Below are positions 1-8,374 of a DNA stretch of 39,344 nucleotides, piece by piece. The stretch's first letter is position 1; each line of letters begins with the position of its first letter. Location of the stretch: the NCBI GenBank assembly GCA_017649325.1, contig JAGCHA010000018.1, positions 1-39,344 of the forward strand, given 5' to 3'. The notes under the pieces are model-generated. The model saw only the letters and a list, made by a program, of their open reading frames with translations, made no database searches and was not told the origin of the DNA. The position numbers and the translations under genes were made by a program. This DNA comes from Ruminococcus sp. (GTDB taxonomy: Bacteria > Bacillota > Clostridia > Oscillospirales > Ruminococcaceae).

Positions 1-1
1 C

Positions 2-2611
2 GGCTACGAGCCTCTTGTAGTTGACAAAAATGCTTACTCGGGTTGTACCTCTATCAAGGAGATAAAGATGCCCGATAACGTTCAAAGCATAGGAGAGAGG
101 GCATTTTCAGGCTGTACCAGCCTAACCTTGCTAACCTGCGGCAAGAACCTTCTCGGTCTTGACAAGGATTCATTCAACGGCTGTACCGCTCTTGATACTA
201 TTTTATTCAACAAGGGACTTCTGTGTCTCGGCGGCGGCACGTTCCAGAATTGTACATCTCTTAAAGAGGTCAAGAATATCCCGACTACAATAGTAGATTG
301 GGTGATGACCGATAAAAACAGCAGGAAGGGCTACGGCCTTGGCGACGGCGTGTTCTCAGGGTGTACCGCTCTTGAGCTCTGTGAGCTCCCCTCTTCTATA
401 ACAAGGATACCAACGAATACGTTCTCTGGCTGCACTCATCTTACGACTGTGGTTGGCGATTTTAACAAAAACGGCGACAATATTGTAATCATCGACCCGA
501 ACGCCTTCAATAGATGTACGAGCCTCCAGAAGGCTGAATTCAAGAACGTACATACTATCGATGCTTCAGCTTATACAAGTTGTACCAGTCTTGTTATTGC
601 TGACTTTCCTGCTGCGAAGTATATTGGCGGAAACATACTTGGAAATAACAGTACTGAGAAAGCTACGATCAATCTCGATGATAAGACATTCACGGGTGCA
701 GGCTCGACCTTCTCGGGCTGTACCTCGCTAGTGACTGTAAATATCCCTTCATCCGAGTACATTCTTCAGAACTGCTTCAAGGGCTGTACCGCAATGACAA
801 CATTCAATGCGGGCGAGTGTGAAGTTGTTGGAAACAACGCTCTCGACGGCTGTTCTTCAATTGAGGAGATAAAGCTTATATCCAACCTCTATGGCAACGC
901 CGAGCCCACGAGCAAGAATACCTCTAATGGCTTTGTATTCCAGAATTGTAGTGCTGCTAAGAAGATTACAATAAAGTCAGGCTATATGACAAAGACTCCG
1001 AACGGACTATTCAACGGCTGCTCTTCGCTCACTACCATAGACGGCGACCTCACCAATATTGCTATCGTCAGCCCTAGGACGTTCGCTGGCTGTACGTCGC
1101 TGGAAGCTATCGATCTTCCTGCTGTACGTATCCTTGAATCCAACGCGTTTGCTAACTGCACGTCGATAAAGAAGATTTCCAACAGCTCCAACGCTCTAAA
1201 TGCCGAAGACTACGGCGACAGTGCATTTCTCAACTGCTCCGAGTTGAAAATAGAGCTGGGCGGTGAGATATCCACGATCGGCACGAATTCCTTCAAAGGC
1301 AGCGGTATCCAGAAGGTCAACATCGAGGGGATGCAGGGGGGTACAGTCGTTATCGGCAACAATGCCTTCTCAGACTGTGCGAACCTCACCGAAGCAAAGA
1401 TACTTTCGGACAGCGCAGCCAAGTTCTCGATAGGAACTGGTGTGTTTGCAAACTGTTCCAACCTTAAGACAGTGACCTACGATGGCAAGATCGTGACATC
1501 GAATATGTTCAAAAACTGCCCGCTGCTTGAGAAGATAGTGACCAATGCCACCACAATCAAGGACAGCGCCTTCGAGGGCGACACGGCTCTGACTATGCTC
1601 GAAGACCTTGCTTCTCCGGGCAGCAGCATTATCGCGGACGAGATAAATTCCGCTGCTTTCAAGGGGTGTGCTTCATTGAATAAGTTCCCTGCGGACTCGC
1701 ACACCAATATCATCGGCTCTAACAACTTTATGAACTGCGAGGCTTTGAAGTCGGTAGAGGTAGGGACTCTCACATCAGGCATATTCTCAGGCTGTACTGG
1801 CATTAGCGATGTGAAACTGGTAAATATCTCGACCATTCCCTCGAGTGCCTTCGCAGGCTGTACCTCGCTGGAGAAGATAGATTTCAGCAATATTACTTCT
1901 ATCGGGCAGAAGGCGTTCAGCGGCTCGGGGCTGACAACCGTGAAGGTGCCGAACGCTCAGACCATAGATTTAGGCGCATTCGAGAACTGCGCTTCTCTCT
2001 CGAGTGCTGAACTGTCGGCTAATACCTTTGGACAGAACGCTTTCAGAAATTGCACTGTTCTGGAAAAGGCTGTTATCAACGTTGATACAGTCGGAGCTTA
2101 TTCCTTCTACGGCTGTACCAATCTTGCAAATGTTGAGTTCGTATCCAATGATGCGCATACTCTCAAGGAGATCGGCGCGAGTGCCTTTGCAGAATGCAAC
2201 TCGCTCGGGACTTTGACGATTGAGGGCGACCCGAAAATAGTTGATAAAAGCATCGGTTTTGTAGGCGGCAAGGTCAACGAGAAGTTCACTCTTGTCGGCA
2301 AGACGGGTTCGACGGTGCAGACTTACGCTGATAACAACAAGATAACGTTCAAGGATATCGACGGCTATACTCCTCCCGTATCGAAGGTGACTCTCCTCGG
2401 CGACGCCAACTGCGACAAGAAGGTGACGGTAGCCGATTCCGTAGCGATATTGCAGAGTATCGCCAATAAGGACAAATACTCACTCTCAGAGGTCGGCGCA
2501 GCAAATGCAGACTGCTGCGATCCCGGAAACGGAATAACAGCCAAGGACGCGCTCACTATCCAAAGACTGGACGCTAAGGTAATAACCTCGCTTCCCGAGT
2601 ACACAAAATGA
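2..2611 (+). CDS. BspA-like leucine-rich-repeat protein with C-terminal dockerin (5' truncated)
   Basis: The gene enters from the left edge. The reading frame is open from base 2 and the LRR pattern already runs there, so the true start lies outside the window and 869 residues are visible. Nearly the whole protein is tandem repeats with the signature F.GCTSL, typical of the LRR_5/BspA family of secreted bacterial surface proteins that bind host or substrate ligands. The last 75 or so residues (from about nt 2387) are a dockerin with two Ca-binding-type segments, GDANCDKKVTVADSVAIL and NGITAKDALTIQ. The dockerin places it in the cellulosome, docked on a scaffoldin cohesin. It closely resembles the dockerins of the GH5 enzyme and of ScaC in this window, which suggests the same cohesin partner. 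No catalytic domain is visible; an adhesion or recognition role is inference. A hairpin terminator follows. Confidence 0.9.
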   Translation, partial: GYEPLVVDKNAYSGCTSIKEIKMPDNVQSIGERAFSGCTSLTLLTCGKNLLGLDKDSFNGCTALDTILFNKGLLCLGGGTFQNCTSLKEVKNIPTTIVDWVMTDKNSRKGYGLGDGVFSGCTALELCELPSSITRIPTNTFSGCTHLTTVVGDFNKNGDNIVIIDPNAFNRCTSLQKAEFKNVHTIDASAYTSCTSLVIADFPAAKYIGGNILGNNSTEKATINLDDKTFTGAGSTFSGCTSLVTVNIPSSEYILQNCFKGCTAMTTFNAGECEVVGNNALDGCSSIEEIKLISNLYGNAEPTSKNTSNGFVFQNCSAAKKITIKSGYMTKTPNGLFNGCSSLTTIDGDLTNIAIVSPRTFAGCTSLEAIDLPAVRILESNAFANCTSIKKISNSSNALNAEDYGDSAFLNCSELKIELGGEISTIGTNSFKGSGIQKVNIEGMQGGTVVIGNNAFSDCANLTEAKILSDSAAKFSIGTGVFANCSNLKTVTYDGKIVTSNMFKNCPLLEKIVTNATTIKDSAFEGDTALTMLEDLASPGSSIIADEINSAAFKGCASLNKFPADSHTNIIGSNNFMNCEALKSVEVGTLTSGIFSGCTGISDVKLVNISTIPSSAFAGCTSLEKIDFSNITSIGQKAFSGSGLTTVKVPNAQTIDLGAFENCASLSSAELSANTFGQNAFRNCTVLEKAVINVDTVGAYSFYGCTNLANVEFVSNDAHTLKEIGASAFAECNSLGTLTIEGDPKIVDKSIGFVGGKVNEKFTLVGKTGSTVQTYADNNKITFKDIDGYTPPVSKVTLLGDANCDKKVTVADSVAILQSIANKDKYSLSEVGAANADCCDPGNGITAKDALTIQRLDAKVITSLPEYTK

Positions 2612-2635
2612 TTTTTACTCTTCCATAAAAAGCTG

Positions 2636-2662
2636 TCGGCGGTCGTATATTCTGACCGCCGA
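2636..2662 (+). terminator. Terminator after the LRR-dockerin gene
   Basis: A perfect 9-bp stem (tcggcggtc at 2636-2644 and gaccgccga at 2654-2662) with a 9-nt loop is followed by tgactttt. It lies 24 bases after the stop codon of the LRR gene. Confidence 0.65.
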
Positions 2663-2673
2663 TGACTTTTAAC

Positions 2674-2836
2674 TTATATCCACGAACCATTCTCCGCATA
2701 CCTGTAACGACTGATTTGCTTTTTTCCGCCCTCGAAAGAGGTTATCGTAAGGGAACACTCCTCGTCCGCGGGGGGATCATCCGCGTCGATGATACTCGGC
2801 TGGTGACGGCCCGGAAAAGTAGATCTGTGCCAGCAC
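2674..2836 (-). pseudogene. Possible C-terminal gene remnant
   Basis: On the minus strand one frame stays open for about 55 codons and ends at TAA 2674-2676. Its reading has a protein-like composition (for example ADDPPADEECSLTITS and ISRYRYAENGSWI), but no start codon or ribosome binding site is visible. The terminator of the neighbouring anti-sigma-like gene sits directly upstream of it. It could be the tail of a gene whose 5' part was lost, or simply chance. I do not recognise the family. The opposite strand also has an 80-codon open frame that looks less protein-like. Confidence 0.25.
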
Positions 2837-2871
2837 AAAAAAGCTCCACCCAGATGGGGGGGAGCTTTTTT
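2837..2871 (-). terminator. Bidirectional hairpin terminator
   Basis: The arms aaaaaagctcc (2837-2847) and ggagctttttt (2861-2871) give a stem with A/T runs on both sides. It begins 3 bases beyond the stop codon of the minus-strand membrane protein and would also work on the plus strand. Confidence 0.8.
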
Positions 2872-2873
2872 GT

Positions 2874-3446
2874 CTATTCGAGCGGTATTTCCCAGTTTCC
2901 GTAGATTGAAAGATCTGCATCAGCCTTTTTTCGGCTTATCAGTTCAGTTATGGATATTGAATCTGCGTCAGCTATATCAAGGAAAAATATAGCCTTGCCG
3001 TTTTCAACCTCCGATATTTCATCGGTTGAAAAATCAGTGTTTTTCCCTTTCGATATTAATGTGCATTTACCGATTTTCAGTTGCTCACAGTCCTCATATG
3101 GCATTTTATTGATATAAGGTTCAAGTATCTGGACAGTAAGCTCGATCTGTTCCGATTTTCTGACAGCTTTAATGCTTATTTCATCGGTCGCATTTTCGTA
3201 TGTGACACCTGTTACTGTTCCGAAACCGTTCTTCACATCGTGGAAGTATCCGCCGTTATGGATAGTGTATACTCCCGCTCCGAGCAGTACCGCTGCTGCG
3301 GGAATTCCTATGATAGCTGCATAGGTCAGCCGCGAGCGCTTTGAACGATACGCCGAGAACTCGCTGTAAAGCTTTAAATTCGCTTTCTGTGGAGCTCTTG
3401 TCTCGCTTCTGAGTGAAGTCCTGATAGTTTCGTCAGTAATTTTCAT
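2874..3446 (-). CDS. Single-pass membrane protein, probable anti-sigma factor
   Basis: This 190-residue protein has a basic N-terminal cytoplasmic stretch of about 40 residues, one hydrophobic segment at about residues 41-60 (YAAIIGIPAAAVLLGAGVYT), and an extracytoplasmic C-terminal domain. I chose the ATG at 3446 because GGAGG lies just upstream (GGAGGAAAAAGGCT-ATG). The start overlaps the 3' end of the sigma factor gene by 14 bases, so the two are translationally coupled. That coupling and the topology (cytoplasmic head, one TM, outer domain) match the usual partner of an ECF sigma factor, a membrane anti-sigma factor that holds sigma until a signal arrives. No ZAS zinc motif (HxxxCxxC) is present, so the anti-sigma call rests on context and topology. 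Confidence 0.65.
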   Translation of the reverse strand: MKITDETIRTSLRSETRAPQKANLKLYSEFSAYRSKRSRLTYAAIIGIPAAAVLLGAGVYTIHNGGYFHDVKNGFGTVTGVTYENATDEISIKAVRKSEQIELTVQILEPYINKMPYEDCEQLKIGKCTLISKGKNTDFSTDEISEVENGKAIFFLDIADADSISITELISRKKADADLSIYGNWEIPLE

Positions 3447-3969
3447 AGCCTTTTTCCTCCAGTTCTTTTTTGATGATGCTTCTGCTGCGGCTGAGACGGC
3501 TCTTGACCGTACCACTCGGGATATGCAGTGCCGCGCCTATGTCGCTGATACTCATATCGGCGAAGTAGAACATATACGTCACTGCGCGGAGTTTCTCTGG
3601 CAGGGAGCTCACCGCCTGTCGTATCTGCGCATTTAGTTCCCTGCGCTCAGATTCGCCTGCTATATCCTCGGCCGAGTCAGCCGACGTTAGCTCGCGCTCG
3701 TTTACGTCCTGTGCCACGCTGCTTCTGTTTGACAGTCTGCGGGAGCTGTTTTTTGCGAGTCTGACTGCTATGCCTATAATGTAATTGCGCGCCGTGAGAT
3801 AGTCCGACTCGCCGCCGCAGCTTATCTTTTTCAGCTTTGAGAAGGCTTTCATCACCGAGTCGTGATACAGATCCTCAGCCTCTGCCACCTTGCCTGTAAG
3901 GTGGCAGCAGAAGCCAAATATCGAATCCCCGTGCAGCTGAATGAGTCTCTCAAATTGAAGTTGTGTCAT
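3433..3969 (-). CDS. ECF-type RNA polymerase sigma factor
   Basis: This 178-residue protein has the short sigma-70 layout. Region 2 lies in residues 5-45 (FERLIQLHGDSIFGFC and EAEDLYHDSVMKAF). Region 4 lies in the last 60 residues, with SLPEKLRAV and the helix-turn-helix SISDIGAALHIPSGTVKSRL. It directs RNA polymerase to a small set of promoters. The ATG at 3969 follows CGAAAGGAGGCAAGACT, a strong ribosome binding site; an in-frame extension upstream lacks one. The downstream gene overlaps and is probably its anti-sigma factor. On the minus strand a GTGAACC sequence near 4014-4020, about 45 bases before the start, resembles the AAC-containing -35 element of ECF promoters, so autoregulation is possible. 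The target genes are unknown, but the pair stands next to a cellulosomal gene. Confidence 0.9.
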   Translation of the reverse strand: MTQLQFERLIQLHGDSIFGFCCHLTGKVAEAEDLYHDSVMKAFSKLKKISCGGESDYLTARNYIIGIAVRLAKNSSRRLSNRSSVAQDVNERELTSADSAEDIAGESERRELNAQIRQAVSSLPEKLRAVTYMFYFADMSISDIGAALHIPSGTVKSRLSRSRSIIKKELEEKGYENY

Positions 3970-4066
3970 AGTCTTGCCTCCTTTCGTATACATATTGTCG
4001 CGAGCGTGGAAAAGGTTCACTAAAAGTGACTGCGGGGGCTTGTGACTATACATATACAAAAGGCAA

Positions 4067-4094
4067 GCGGCGCTCAGCAAATGCTGACCGCCGC
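4067..4094 (-). other. GC-rich inverted repeat upstream of the sigma factor
   Basis: Arms gcggcgctcagc (4067-4078) and gctgaccgccgc (4083-4094) pair with one mismatch around a 4-nt loop. It lies about 100 bases upstream of the sigma factor start. It lacks a clear following U-run, so it may be a regulatory hairpin or a poor terminator. Confidence 0.35.
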
Positions 4095-4218
4095 TCTACC
4101 TGTTAGGGTGGTTTATATGAAATGTGGAGATTGCTATATTTTTCTATATTGATATTGTATCTCTCATTTATGATGCTTTCGTGAAAGAAAGCTGAAATAC
4201 TGGAAAAATCGGAAAATA

Positions 4219-4244
4219 AAACGGCGGGATTATACCCGCCGTTT
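4219..4244 (-). terminator. Terminator of the Asp-rich membrane protein gene
   Basis: A 10-bp perfect stem (aaacggcggg at 4219-4228 and cccgccgttt at 4235-4244) with loop attata lies just after the stop codon of the minus-strand gene ending at 4250. It has T-rich flanks. Confidence 0.75.
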
Positions 4245-4249
4245 ATGTT

Positions 4250-6514
4250 TTACTTCATTCCCGTGAGCTTGAAGGTGACAGTGATAGTCTTCCATGACTG
4301 AACGCCCGAGAGGTCGACGCCGTTTTTGTATTCGCCGTCCTCCTCTTCGAGGTCGAAGTATGAGTCTGAGTAGATAAGCGCCGCAAAGAACTCTTCGTCA
4401 GCCTCGGTAGTGATGTCCTTGCTGACATCGTACGTCTTTCCGTCGATGTCGAGAGATGTTACCTCGATCTTGGCATTCTCCGCACCCTTTATGCCTTGAC
4501 AGCCGATTACCAGAACACCCAGACCGTTGGGCATTGCAGTGAACTTCTCCAGATATTCGGGAGTATCAGCCGAAACGCTGACTGTATATGTGCCGTCGCC
4601 CTTGATGTCCGCAAATTTCGCACCATAGGAGAGGTAGTCGGTGCCTTCGCCTGTGAAGAAGTGCTGCATATCCTTATCGTAGAGCATCAGGAACGCCTGA
4701 CCGTCCTTAGCTGAGGGACCGTTAGCGGATGCGTAAAAATCATCGTCGTCGAAGTCATAATCGTCGTCGTCGAAATCGTAGTCGTCATCGTCGTAGTTGT
4801 CGTCGCTGTCCCAGCCGTAGTCATCATCGTCGTAGTCGTCGTAATAGCTATCCCAGGTGTAGTACATTTCCTCAGCGCAATCCTTGGCGTACTCAGAGGC
4901 GTTTGTGTCCTTGATCCCGAGCTTCTTGAAGAGGTCGGTTAGGAACTTCTCCATTTCGTCCTGAGTAACATAGTCGCTCCAGAAGTCCTCTGTATTGTCC
5001 ATATCGTCGAGGACGAATGCTCCGTTCTTGGAGGGGATAGCAGGCTCAGCACCCGTCTGCAAGCCTGCTGTGAGGGTGAGCTTTCCGTAGTTGGCGCCGT
5101 CGATAACGATATCGCCAGCTATCGCCTGACTTTCGCCGTCTGTTGAGAAGTCGAGCGGGATAGAGAGCTCGTCATCGTTGTCCGTGATGTTGAGGACAGT
5201 GGAAGCGTTGAAGTAGCCGTACTCCTCGTCAACTATCTCGAAGTCGCTGAATTCGAGCGACCACGATTCATCCTCGTCGAGAATAAAATCAAGGGTTCCG
5301 CTGAACTTGTTATCTGATTCCTCGGCGCTGAGCTTGAAAGTAAACTCTGGCTCTTCGTAGCCGTCGTATAACCAGCACTCACCGCGTACCTTGCCGTCCT
5401 TCTTGCCGATAACGGCGAGGAACTCCTCGTTTTCATTGTTTGTCTTGGCTCCCCAGCCGCGGATAACGCCCTTGGCGTCGATGTAGGTGTCGAGTGTTAC
5501 AACAGTCTCTGTATCAACGGTGTCGTCCTTGAGGTTCTCGATAGCGTCGTCTATCTTCTCAGCGTACTCGTCGGCGTCCATTTGGTGGAGGCGGTCAACG
5601 ACTATCTCCTTGAGGAGTGCGTCGTCCTTAGCTGTTGTCAGCATTTTTTCTCCTATTTCGATGAACTTCTGCTGTGTGAGGTTCACGGAAACGACCGTGT
5701 AGTTCATATCAATGTCATTGATAGTGACGGTCTGCTTCTTCTCGAGCTTTACGTCCTCAACAGACTCGTTCCAAACCTTGATATAGCGGTCTGCGAGCTC
5801 CTCTATCTCCTCGGGAGTGATAACGGAGCGCGGGTCCTGAACAGCCTTTTTGTAGGCGTCGATGACCTCCTGCTCGGTGTCCGAGTAGGAATTCTCCTCA
5901 ATCAGCTTTTCAGCCTCAACGGCTATCCACTGCTCCGTGAGCTCGGGTATGCGGACGAAATAGTCCATAGTAGAGTTGTCGGTCGCGATATCAGCCGTGA
6001 CGAGCCTTTCGTCGTTCCAGTCGATATAAGTCTTGCCCGAGATAAGCGAATCCTTTGAGCTTCCCTCTCCGCCGATGGTGATATTATTAAGGTTATTGAC
6101 GATGTCACGCTCTTCGTTACGTGATTCTCTGTCGAGGTCGAGCTCGTCGATGATGATGTCTCTTGCTTCATCGGTGAGGTCATATCTGAGCGAGAGCTTT
6201 GTCTTCTGCCCTGCCTCGAGCTTGTCGAGACCTCTTGCGTAAGCTGTGGAAATCTGTTTTGCGGCAGCGTCCGCGTTCTTTTCGTACACCCATGCATAGT
6301 AGCTTTCGGGGCTCGAGACGCGGAGCTTCACCTGATTCTTGACAAAGTCGGAAAGGCAGTATGCGGCGATTCCTCCGCCCGCAACAGCAGCTACAGCTCC
6401 CGCTGTGACAACTGCGAGACCTCCGATTATGAGACCTTTTTTACTCTTTTTTACAACGTCGACGCCCGAAACGACGTCGCCCTGATAGTTGTTGATATCG
6501 TTATAATCTGCCAT
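4250..6514 (-). CDS. Membrane-anchored extracellular protein with Asp/Tyr-rich tract, function unknown
   Basis: This 754-residue protein begins at ATG 6514, preceded by TTGGAGGGACGAATT. Residues 1-26 are polar and cytoplasmic. Residues 27-55 form one transmembrane helix rich in Gly, Ala and Val, and the rest is probably outside the cell. The ectodomain has a mixed helical half (many Glu/Lys heptad-like stretches, LTDEARDIIIDELDLD and VIDAYKKAVQDP) and a later beta-rich half. Between them sits a roughly 40-residue run of repeated DDDDYDF-like units, then a C-terminal domain of about 145 residues. The pattern resembles uncharacterised Ruminococcus surface proteins, and I cannot name a family with confidence. 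No enzyme motif or dockerin is seen. It is monocistronic, with its own promoter and terminator. The acidic tract could bind Ca or simply act as a spacer; this is inference. Confidence 0.8.
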   Translation of the reverse strand: MADYNDINNYQGDVVSGVDVVKKSKKGLIIGGLAVVTAGAVAAVAGGGIAAYCLSDFVKNQVKLRVSSPESYYAWVYEKNADAAAKQISTAYARGLDKLEAGQKTKLSLRYDLTDEARDIIIDELDLDRESRNEERDIVNNLNNITIGGEGSSKDSLISGKTYIDWNDERLVTADIATDNSTMDYFVRIPELTEQWIAVEAEKLIEENSYSDTEQEVIDAYKKAVQDPRSVITPEEIEELADRYIKVWNESVEDVKLEKKQTVTINDIDMNYTVVSVNLTQQKFIEIGEKMLTTAKDDALLKEIVVDRLHQMDADEYAEKIDDAIENLKDDTVDTETVVTLDTYIDAKGVIRGWGAKTNNENEEFLAVIGKKDGKVRGECWLYDGYEEPEFTFKLSAEESDNKFSGTLDFILDEDESWSLEFSDFEIVDEEYGYFNASTVLNITDNDDELSIPLDFSTDGESQAIAGDIVIDGANYGKLTLTAGLQTGAEPAIPSKNGAFVLDDMDNTEDFWSDYVTQDEMEKFLTDLFKKLGIKDTNASEYAKDCAEEMYYTWDSYYDDYDDDDYGWDSDDNYDDDDYDFDDDDYDFDDDDFYASANGPSAKDGQAFLMLYDKDMQHFFTGEGTDYLSYGAKFADIKGDGTYTVSVSADTPEYLEKFTAMPNGLGVLVIGCQGIKGAENAKIEVTSLDIDGKTYDVSKDITTEADEEFFAALIYSDSYFDLEEEDGEYKNGVDLSGVQSWKTITVTFKLTGMK
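4742..4851 (-). repeat. Low-complexity Asp/Tyr coding repeat
   Basis: On the plus strand this stretch is built of cgtcgtcgaagtcataat-like units. It encodes repeated D-D-D-D-Y-D-F and related blocks in the membrane protein. The unit is about 21 bases and imperfect, so the tract may vary in length between strains. Confidence 0.75.
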
Positions 6515-6576
6515 AATTCGTCCCTCCAATAAAGTTTTTCTCTGTGCGGATAATGACAAGGTTTTTGTCTGTACTT

Positions 6577-6605
6577 ATAGTAGCATAAAAGTGCGGGAAA
6601 GTCAA
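6577..6605 (-). promoter_or_regulatory. Sigma-A promoter of the Asp-rich membrane protein
   Basis: Read on the minus strand: -35 TTGACT, 17-bp spacer, -10 TACTAT. It points at the gene starting at 6514. Confidence 0.75.
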
Positions 6606-6756
6606 TAAAACAGGCGAATTGTATTACATTTGTATTCATTTTTGTTACATTTGTAACTATTCTTGAAAAATCTTGAAATATTATGAAATAATAAGAAAAA
6701 ACGATATAAATTCAAAAAAAACAGTAAAAATCCGTTAAAACGTCAGATGATAGCAC

Positions 6757-6785
6757 TTGCGGTTCAGACGAACTTATGATATAAT
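6757..6785 (+). promoter_or_regulatory. Sigma-A promoter of the DUF1836 gene
   Basis: -35 TTGCGG, 17-bp spacer, -10 TATAAT, 54 bases upstream of the GTG start. The rest of the 324-base divergent intergenic region (6515-6838) is AT-rich and holds only this and the opposite promoter. Confidence 0.7.
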
Positions 6786-6838
6786 CAATATATTGTGATT
6801 GGGGGTTAATGTATTACATTTGAAGGTTGGTGTAACTC

Positions 6839-7411
6839 GTGAAAAGGCTGATACCCGGTACTACCATAAAATATACCGAGCAGGCAAGAAATTCGGCGTT
6901 TTCGCTCATTTCTCCCGTGCTCGAGGCTACGGGCGGACTTACTCTGTCGCAGCTCTCAAAGCTGACAGGGCTTGAAGGCTCGACTATCCAGAACTGGATA
7001 AAGCGCGGGTGGGTATCGTCCACCAAGGGCAAGAAGTACGACGAGCAGCAGGTGCTCCGCATACTTCTGATAAATATGCTCCGCGGGACGATGAAGCTCG
7101 AGAGCATCGTCAACCTTATGACCTACATCAACGGCGACGTCGAGGACACCGCCGACGATATCATCGATGAGATACTGCTCTTTGACCTCCTGTGCAGGAT
7201 GATATTCAACGCAGAGGATGAGGAGATATTCGCTCCCGAGGACGTGAAAGCGCTGATAGAGCGCGAGCTCGGCGAGTGCGACAGCGGTATCACCTCGGAC
7301 GAAGAAAAGCTCAGCAAGGCTATGTACGTAATGGTCATGGCATACAGGAGCGCGTGGCTCAAATCCGAAATGGAAAAGGGCATAGAAGAGATATTCGGCA
7401 GTGACGAATGA
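6839..7411 (+). CDS. DUF1836 family protein, putative DNA-binding regulator
   Basis: This 190-residue protein matches the DUF1836 pattern: an N-terminal MerR-like helix-turn-helix at about residues 33-60 (LTLSQLSKLTGLEGSTIQNWI and then KRGWV), followed by a helical domain ending in acidic residues. The start is GTG 6839. An in-frame stop codon six bases upstream excludes a longer form, and GAAGG further upstream is a weak ribosome binding site. Family members are widespread in Firmicutes and uncharacterised; a role as transcription regulator is inferred from the HTH. Transcribed alone. Confidence 0.85.
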   Translation: MKRLIPGTTIKYTEQARNSAFSLISPVLEATGGLTLSQLSKLTGLEGSTIQNWIKRGWVSSTKGKKYDEQQVLRILLINMLRGTMKLESIVNLMTYINGDVEDTADDIIDEILLFDLLCRMIFNAEDEEIFAPEDVKALIERELGECDSGITSDEEKLSKAMYVMVMAYRSAWLKSEMEKGIEEIFGSDE

Positions 7412-7548
7412 GCGTTCATCTGCTTGATATGAGGGATGCGGACATCGGTCTGCAAAAAGAGACTGCTTGGCGGCGTATGGGGGTATGCCGCAGAATTTAG
7501 CAGTAAAGGGAAATATGGGGAATTATAACGGATGAGATTAGTATGCAG

Positions 7549-7581
7549 AAACGCCGAAGAGGACAAGCCTCTTCGGCGTTT
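7549..7581. terminator. Bidirectional terminator between DUF1836 and pdaA genes
   Basis: A 14-bp perfect stem (aaacgccgaagagg at 7549-7562 and cctcttcggcgttt at 7568-7581) with loop acaag lies between convergent genes, with T-rich ends on both strands. Confidence 0.85.
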
Positions 7582-7588
7582 TGCGTTG

Positions 7589-8329
7589 TTATACCGTAAA
7601 GCCCTGCTCGCGGAACGAGTCTATCACGTCGCCGAGTATCTCGGCATTCGTAGCAGATACCGAGTGCAGGAGGAGTATCTCTCCGCCGTGAGCCGACTTT
7701 GTAAGCTTCTCCATACCCTCAGCCGCAGAGGGCTGAGCGTCGGTCTTCCAGTCGACGTAGGCAAAGCTCCAGAACACAGTTTTATAGCCGCATTTCTGTA
7801 CGGTCTCGAGTACCTGCTCGGAGTATTCACCGCACGGACAGCGGAAGTACTGCATCTCGTAGCCGTAGTTGTTGAGCACGTAGTTGTGGAGCGACATTAT
7901 CTCCGCGCGTGCGCCGTCCTCCGAGAGGGTAGGGAGACTGGCGTGGGTCATGCCGTGGTTGCCGAGGGTGTGCCCCTCCGCTATCATGCGCTTGACGAGG
8001 GCTTCCTCGCGCTTGGCGTAGTCGCCCGTGAGGAAGAATATCGCGTGGACATCCTTCTCCTTCAGCGTGTCGAGTATCTTCGCGGTATAGCCGTTCTCAT
8101 AGCCCTGATCGAAGGTGATGATTATCCTGTTATCATCTGCCGACAGGGCGAAGGCATCAAGGTCGCCGTATCGGGCGTTGAACTGCATCGCGTCGGTCGG
8201 ACGGTTGAGTGCGTCTACCGACGTTCCCTGTCCGTAACCTATCCTTGTGCAGTCCGCGGCGCATACTGATACTGTCGGCACGATAGCCGCAGTAAGGAGA
8301 GCCGCCGCAGTCGGAGCTATTTTTTTCAT
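7589..8329 (-). CDS. pdaA: PdaA-like N-acetylmuramic acid deacetylase
   Basis: This 246-residue secreted protein has a signal peptide at residues 1-24 (cut near CAA) and a polysaccharide deacetylase (NodB, CE4) domain. Motif 1 is TFDQGYENGYT (D74); motif 2 is NHGMTH (H125, H129); later motifs are FRCPCGEYSE, VFWSFAYVDWK and LLLHSVS. TFD-x-GYENGYT and WSFAYVDW are typical of PdaA, which removes the acetyl group from MurNAc so that muramic-delta-lactam can form in the spore cortex, rather than of general chitin deacetylases. The NodB second Asp is replaced by Gln, as PdaA homologues also lack it. The protein ends just after the catalytic domain. A sequence resembling a sigma-G promoter lies upstream, which fits a spore role. 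It is not in an operon. Confidence 0.88.
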   Translation of the reverse strand: MKKIAPTAAALLTAAIVPTVSVCAADCTRIGYGQGTSVDALNRPTDAMQFNARYGDLDAFALSADDNRIIITFDQGYENGYTAKILDTLKEKDVHAIFFLTGDYAKREEALVKRMIAEGHTLGNHGMTHASLPTLSEDGARAEIMSLHNYVLNNYGYEMQYFRCPCGEYSEQVLETVQKCGYKTVFWSFAYVDWKTDAQPSAAEGMEKLTKSAHGGEILLLHSVSATNAEILGDVIDSFREQGFTV

Positions 8330-8352
8330 AATTGTTTATATCCTTTGAAGTT

Positions 8353-8371
8353 TTGCAGAATAACTCTGCAA
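8353..8371 (-). other. Small hairpin in the pdaA leader
   Basis: Arms ttgcaga (8353-8359) and tctgcaa (8365-8371) pair perfectly around ataac, between the putative promoter and the start codon. The role is unknown. Confidence 0.35.
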
Positions 8372-8374
8372 GCA

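Noticed and set aside
7532-8269. 245-codon plus-strand open frame opposite pdaA
   Set aside because: The opposite strand encodes a clear PdaA homologue with signal peptide and catalytic motifs, and a terminator hairpin lies across the start of this frame.
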